From assembly GCA_905194675.1 (NCBI GenBank), contig CAJJTG010000063.1, positions 1-7,957 on the forward strand: a stretch of DNA of 7,957 bases, read 5' to 3'. The DNA is from an uncultured Collinsella sp. GTDB lineage: Bacteria > Actinomycetota > Coriobacteriia > Coriobacteriales > Coriobacteriaceae. The position numbers and the translations under genes are program-made. Of this stretch, positions 5,570 through 7,957 are shown piece after piece; positions within the stretch are counted from its first letter, which is position 1, and every line of letters begins with the position of its first letter. The notes below the pieces were generated by a model that was not told the DNA's origin, did not search any database, and saw only the letters and a program-made list of their open reading frames with translations.

Positions 5570-7357
5570 ATGAGCCAGACCCGTCCCATTGACGAGCATT
5601 CCATGCACACCCGTACCTGCGGCGAGCTTCGCTTCGAGAACGTGGGCGAAGAAGTCACCCTCACCGGTTGGGTGAGCCGTCGCCGCGACCACGGCGGCCT
5701 TATCTTCTGCGACCTTCGCGATCGCGAGGGCATCACGCAGCTCACCTTCGACCCCGAGCATTCCGACGGCGATGCCTTTAAGATCGCCGAGACCATGCGT
5801 CCCGAGTGGCCCATCAAGATTCACGGCGTCGTGCGCGCCCGTGGCGAGGAGACCACCAACACCAAGCTCGCGACCGGCGAGATCGAGGTCCTGACCGATC
5901 ATGCCGAGGTGCTCAACACTTCCGTCACCCCGCCGTTCCAGATCGAGGACGGCATCGAGACCAGCGAGGACACCCGCCTGCGCTATCGCTATCTGGACCT
6001 CCGTCGTCCCGAGATGATGGCCAACCTCAAGCTGCGCTCCGACTTTACCTTTGCCATTCGCGAGGCGCTGCACAACCGTGAGTTCATGGAGGTCGAGACG
6101 CCCTCCCTGTTCAAGTCCACGCCCGAGGGCGCCCGCGACTTCATCGTCCCCAGCCGCATCCAGCCGGGCAACTTCTATGCCCTGCCGCAGTCCCCGCAGC
6201 TCCTGAAGCAGCTGCTTATGGTCGGTGGCGTCGAGCGCTACTATCAGGTTGCCAAGTGCTTCCGCGACGAGGACTTGCGTGCCGACCGTCAGCCCGAGTT
6301 CACCCAGGTCGATATCGAGATGTCCTTCGTGGACCAGAACGACGTTATGAGCGCGCTCGAAGAGGTCCTGTCTGACGCCTTCGGCCGCATGGGTGTCGAG
6401 ATGCCCACGCCGCTGCGTCGCATGGACTATTGGGAGGCCATGGACACCTATGGCTCCGACAAGCCCGATACTCGCTACGGCATGCACCTGGTCGACCTGA
6501 CCGACATCTTTGCCAACTCCAAGTTCAAGGTCTTTGCGACTGCTGCAAACGAGGAGGGCTCTGTCGTCAAGGCCATCAACGCCAAGGGCGCCGGTGCCTG
6601 GGCACGTGCCAAGATCGATAAGCTCGCCGGCGTGGCCTCCACGTTTGGCGCCAAGGGCCTGGCCTGGATCGCTTTCCGCGAGGACGGCTCCATCAACAGC
6701 CCCATCGTCAAGTTCTTCTCGGACGAGGAGATGGCTGCTCTGCGCGAGCGCATGGACGTCGAGCCCGGCGACCTTGTGATGTTTGCCGCCGGCCCGCGCC
6801 TGCTCTCCGACGAGATCCTGGGCGGCATGCGTTCCCACATGGCCAACGCGCTCGAGATCAAGCGCGAGGGCCACGACTTCCTGTGGGTCGTCAACTTCCC
6901 GCTGTTCCACTGGGACGAGGATCGCAAGGCCTATGCAGCCGAGCACCAGCCCTTCACCCTGCCGACCGAGACCGACATCGCCAAGATCGAGGCCGATCCG
7001 TTGGCAGCCGGTTCGTGCACCTACGACTTTGTCATGGACGGCTTTGAGGCCGGCGGCGGCGGTATGCGTATCCACAACGCCGAGATGCAGATGTCCATGC
7101 TCAAGCTCCTGGGCTTTACCGAGGAGCGCGCCGAGTCGCAGTTTGGCTTCCTCATGGAGGCCCTCAAGTTTGGTGCGCCCCCGATGGGCGGTTTCGCTCT
7201 GGGTCTGGACCGCGTGTGCATGCTGCTCACCGGTTCCGACTCCATCCGCGACGTCATGGCGTTCCCCAAGACGGCCAGCGGCTCCGACCTCATGTCGGGC
7301 GCCCCGAGTGCCGTTTCCGGCGCCCAGCTCAAGGACGTCAGCCTGCGCTTGATGTAG
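5570..7357 (+). CDS. aspS: Aspartyl-tRNA synthetase (bacterial type)
   Basis: Charges tRNA-Asp with aspartate in the cytosol; 595 residues, the normal bacterial length. Order of parts: N-terminal OB-fold anticodon-binding domain (about 15-115), class II catalytic domain with the bacterial GAD insertion in the middle (about 300-430), then the rest of the catalytic core. Visible motifs: RYRYLDLRRP (138-147), FMEVETPSL (motif 1 region, 172-180), QSPQ (207-210), FRDEDLRADRQPEFTQ (motif 2, 231-246) and GFALGLDRV with Arg548 (motif 3, from 541). His41 in RRRDHGG sits where E. coli has a leucine; histidine there is associated with enzymes that also charge tRNA-Asn. AAGGAGG nine bases upstream of ATG 5570 decides the start over an internal ATG at 5603 that better matches the E. 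coli N-terminus. It is divergent from serB and followed by its own terminator. Confidence 0.97.
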   Translation: MSQTRPIDEHSMHTRTCGELRFENVGEEVTLTGWVSRRRDHGGLIFCDLRDREGITQLTFDPEHSDGDAFKIAETMRPEWPIKIHGVVRARGEETTNTKLATGEIEVLTDHAEVLNTSVTPPFQIEDGIETSEDTRLRYRYLDLRRPEMMANLKLRSDFTFAIREALHNREFMEVETPSLFKSTPEGARDFIVPSRIQPGNFYALPQSPQLLKQLLMVGGVERYYQVAKCFRDEDLRADRQPEFTQVDIEMSFVDQNDVMSALEEVLSDAFGRMGVEMPTPLRRMDYWEAMDTYGSDKPDTRYGMHLVDLTDIFANSKFKVFATAANEEGSVVKAINAKGAGAWARAKIDKLAGVASTFGAKGLAWIAFREDGSINSPIVKFFSDEEMAALRERMDVEPGDLVMFAAGPRLLSDEILGGMRSHMANALEIKREGHDFLWVVNFPLFHWDEDRKAYAAEHQPFTLPTETDIAKIEADPLAAGSCTYDFVMDGFEAGGGGMRIHNAEMQMSMLKLLGFTEERAESQFGFLMEALKFGAPPMGGFALGLDRVCMLLTGSDSIRDVMAFPKTASGSDLMSGAPSAVSGAQLKDVSLRLM

Positions 7358-7380
7358 GCGAGCGGCTACATATTGCCCGT

Positions 7381-7416
7381 AACGAGGGAAGGACACGTGC
7401 CTTCCCTCGTTTTTTG
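7381..7416 (+). terminator. Intrinsic terminator of aspS
   Basis: A 12-bp perfect stem, AACGAGGGAAGG (7381-7392) with CCTTCCCTCGTT (7400-7411), with a 7-base loop, followed by a run of T to 7415. It lies 24 bases past the aspS stop. Confidence 0.93.
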
Positions 7417-7440
7417 TGGGACGGGGGTGCGCCGGTAACG

Positions 7441-7446
7441 TACAAT
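7441..7446 (+). promoter_or_regulatory. Possible -10 element (TACAAT) for the HPr-like gene
   Basis: TACAAT matches five of six -10 bases and lies 54 bases before the HPr-like start, just after the aspS terminator, where a promoter is required. No good -35 is seen at normal spacing. Confidence 0.35.
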
Positions 7447-7500
7447 AACTACCACGTGGCTGGGTTTGCCGGCCGAATGTGCGACGTCGTGGGAGGGGAC

Positions 7501-7749
7501 ATGGTCGAGTTTACAAAGACGATTAAAGATCCGTTGGGATTGCATGCCCGCCCGGTTGCGCTGCTCTATGACATTATTGCCAAGCATCGTAGCAACGTAT
7601 CGGTCAGCATCGGCGATCGCCATACCGACGGCCGCGATGTGATGGGGCTCATGGCTCTCTACGGCGAATGTGGCGAAGACATCGTGTTCCGCGTTTCGGG
7701 CGTGGATGAGGCCTCCTGCGTCACGTCGATCAGAAACCTCTCGCTTTAA
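7501..7749 (+). CDS. ptsH: HPr-family phosphocarrier protein with Asp at position 46
   Basis: A small (82-residue) cytosolic phosphocarrier of the HPr family, which passes phosphate from Enzyme I to sugar-specific EIIA proteins of the PTS. The active-site signature GLHARP is present with His15 and Arg17 at the canonical positions. The regulatory region reads DGRDVMGLM (43-51), aligning with the usual K-S-I-M-G; the serine normally phosphorylated by HPr kinase (Ser46) is aspartate here, with numbering matching exactly. Gly54 is replaced by Tyr, and the C-terminal helix is about six residues shorter than usual. The start is ATG 7501 with GGAGG four bases upstream, a slightly short spacing; the frame stays open further upstream but shows no homology there. 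It is flanked by terminators on both sides, so it is a one-gene unit not next to ptsI. The symbol is provisional: it may be the main HPr or a regulatory paralogue. Confidence 0.87.
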   Translation: MVEFTKTIKDPLGLHARPVALLYDIIAKHRSNVSVSIGDRHTDGRDVMGLMALYGECGEDIVFRVSGVDEASCVTSIRNLSL

Positions 7750-7804
7750 CCGCAATAATGTGGCAAAGGGGCAGCCCCCTCTGTTGCATAAATTGGTATG
7801 ACAG

Positions 7805-7845
7805 GGCACCGCAAAGAGACAGTCTTTGCGGTGCCTTCTTTGTTT
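7805..7845 (+). terminator. Intrinsic terminator of the HPr-like gene
   Basis: A 13-bp perfect stem, GGCACCGCAAAGA (7805-7817) with TCTTTGCGGTGCC (7823-7835), a 5-base loop, then TTCTTTGTTT. It is 55 bases after the stop codon. Confidence 0.92.
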
Positions 7846-7888
7846 CGTATAGGAAACTTTTTCGAAATCTGAACGGGGACCCTTTCCA

Positions 7889-7942
7889 AAAAGTTAACCA
7901 CGTGTTAGTTTACTAAAGCGAACATAGGCGTGGTTAACTTTT
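7889..7942. repeat. 14-bp perfect inverted repeat at the right edge, possible paired operator
   Basis: AAAAGTTAACCACG (7889-7902) and CGTGGTTAACTTTT (7929-7942) are exact reverse complements separated by 26 bases. Each arm holds the palindrome GTTAAC. The location, after a terminator and with no gene to the window end, suggests the control region of a gene outside the window. The AT-rich spacer could hold a promoter, but I found no clear -35/-10 pair. Confidence 0.5.
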
Positions 7943-7957
7943 ACCGCGTCGATGTTG

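Noticed and set aside
5171..7396. A 741-codon open frame on the minus strand across aspS
   Set aside because: It is antisense to a fully conserved aspS and its translation is a Leu/Gly/His/Val-rich product typical of the mirror frame of high-GC genes, with no recognisable domain.

Overview
The window looks like a chromosomal segment of a high-GC anaerobic gut actinobacterium of the Coriobacteriia, most likely Collinsella or a close relative. This rests on the base composition, the actinobacterial-style codon use, and the combination of a lactobacillus-like lactate racemase set with PTS components. The genus is an inference; no rRNA or other decisive marker is present.

The left part (1-4563) is a lactate racemization locus built around the nickel-pincer nucleotide enzyme. 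On the + strand are larA (racemase, missing only its first residues at the window edge) and larD (lactate/glycerol-type channel). On the - strand, converging on them, is larB-larC-tetR: the carboxylase/hydrolase that starts pincer cofactor synthesis, a very histidine-rich nickel insertion protein, and a TetR-type regulator two bases downstream of larC. LarB and LarC would help make the cofactor that LarA carries covalently, and LarD would move lactate across the membrane. LarE, the sulfur transferase of the pathway, is not in the window. LarC ends where the second half of the family's usual protein (LarC2) would begin. The two converging units are separated by a strong bidirectional terminator set inside a perfect 29-bp inverted repeat, plus a C-rich, G-poor stretch downstream of tetR. 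A 10-bp perfect inverted repeat upstream of larB is a good operator candidate.

The right part holds housekeeping genes. serB (phosphoserine phosphatase) lies on the - strand upstream of larB. aspS (aspartyl-tRNA synthetase, with a histidine associated with non-discriminating enzymes) is divergent on the + strand behind a 256-bp spacer with a leader hairpin, and ends in a clean intrinsic terminator. After it comes a small HPr-family phosphocarrier that keeps His15 but has aspartate at position 46 instead of the regulatory serine; it too is followed by a strong terminator. The last ~110 bases contain no gene but carry a perfect 14-bp inverted repeat that probably belongs to the control region of a gene beyond the window.

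I see no tRNA, rRNA, CRISPR array, insertion sequence or phage gene. The genes are recognisable families; the unusual points are the shortened LarC, the Asp46 HPr, and several unexplained inverted repeats.
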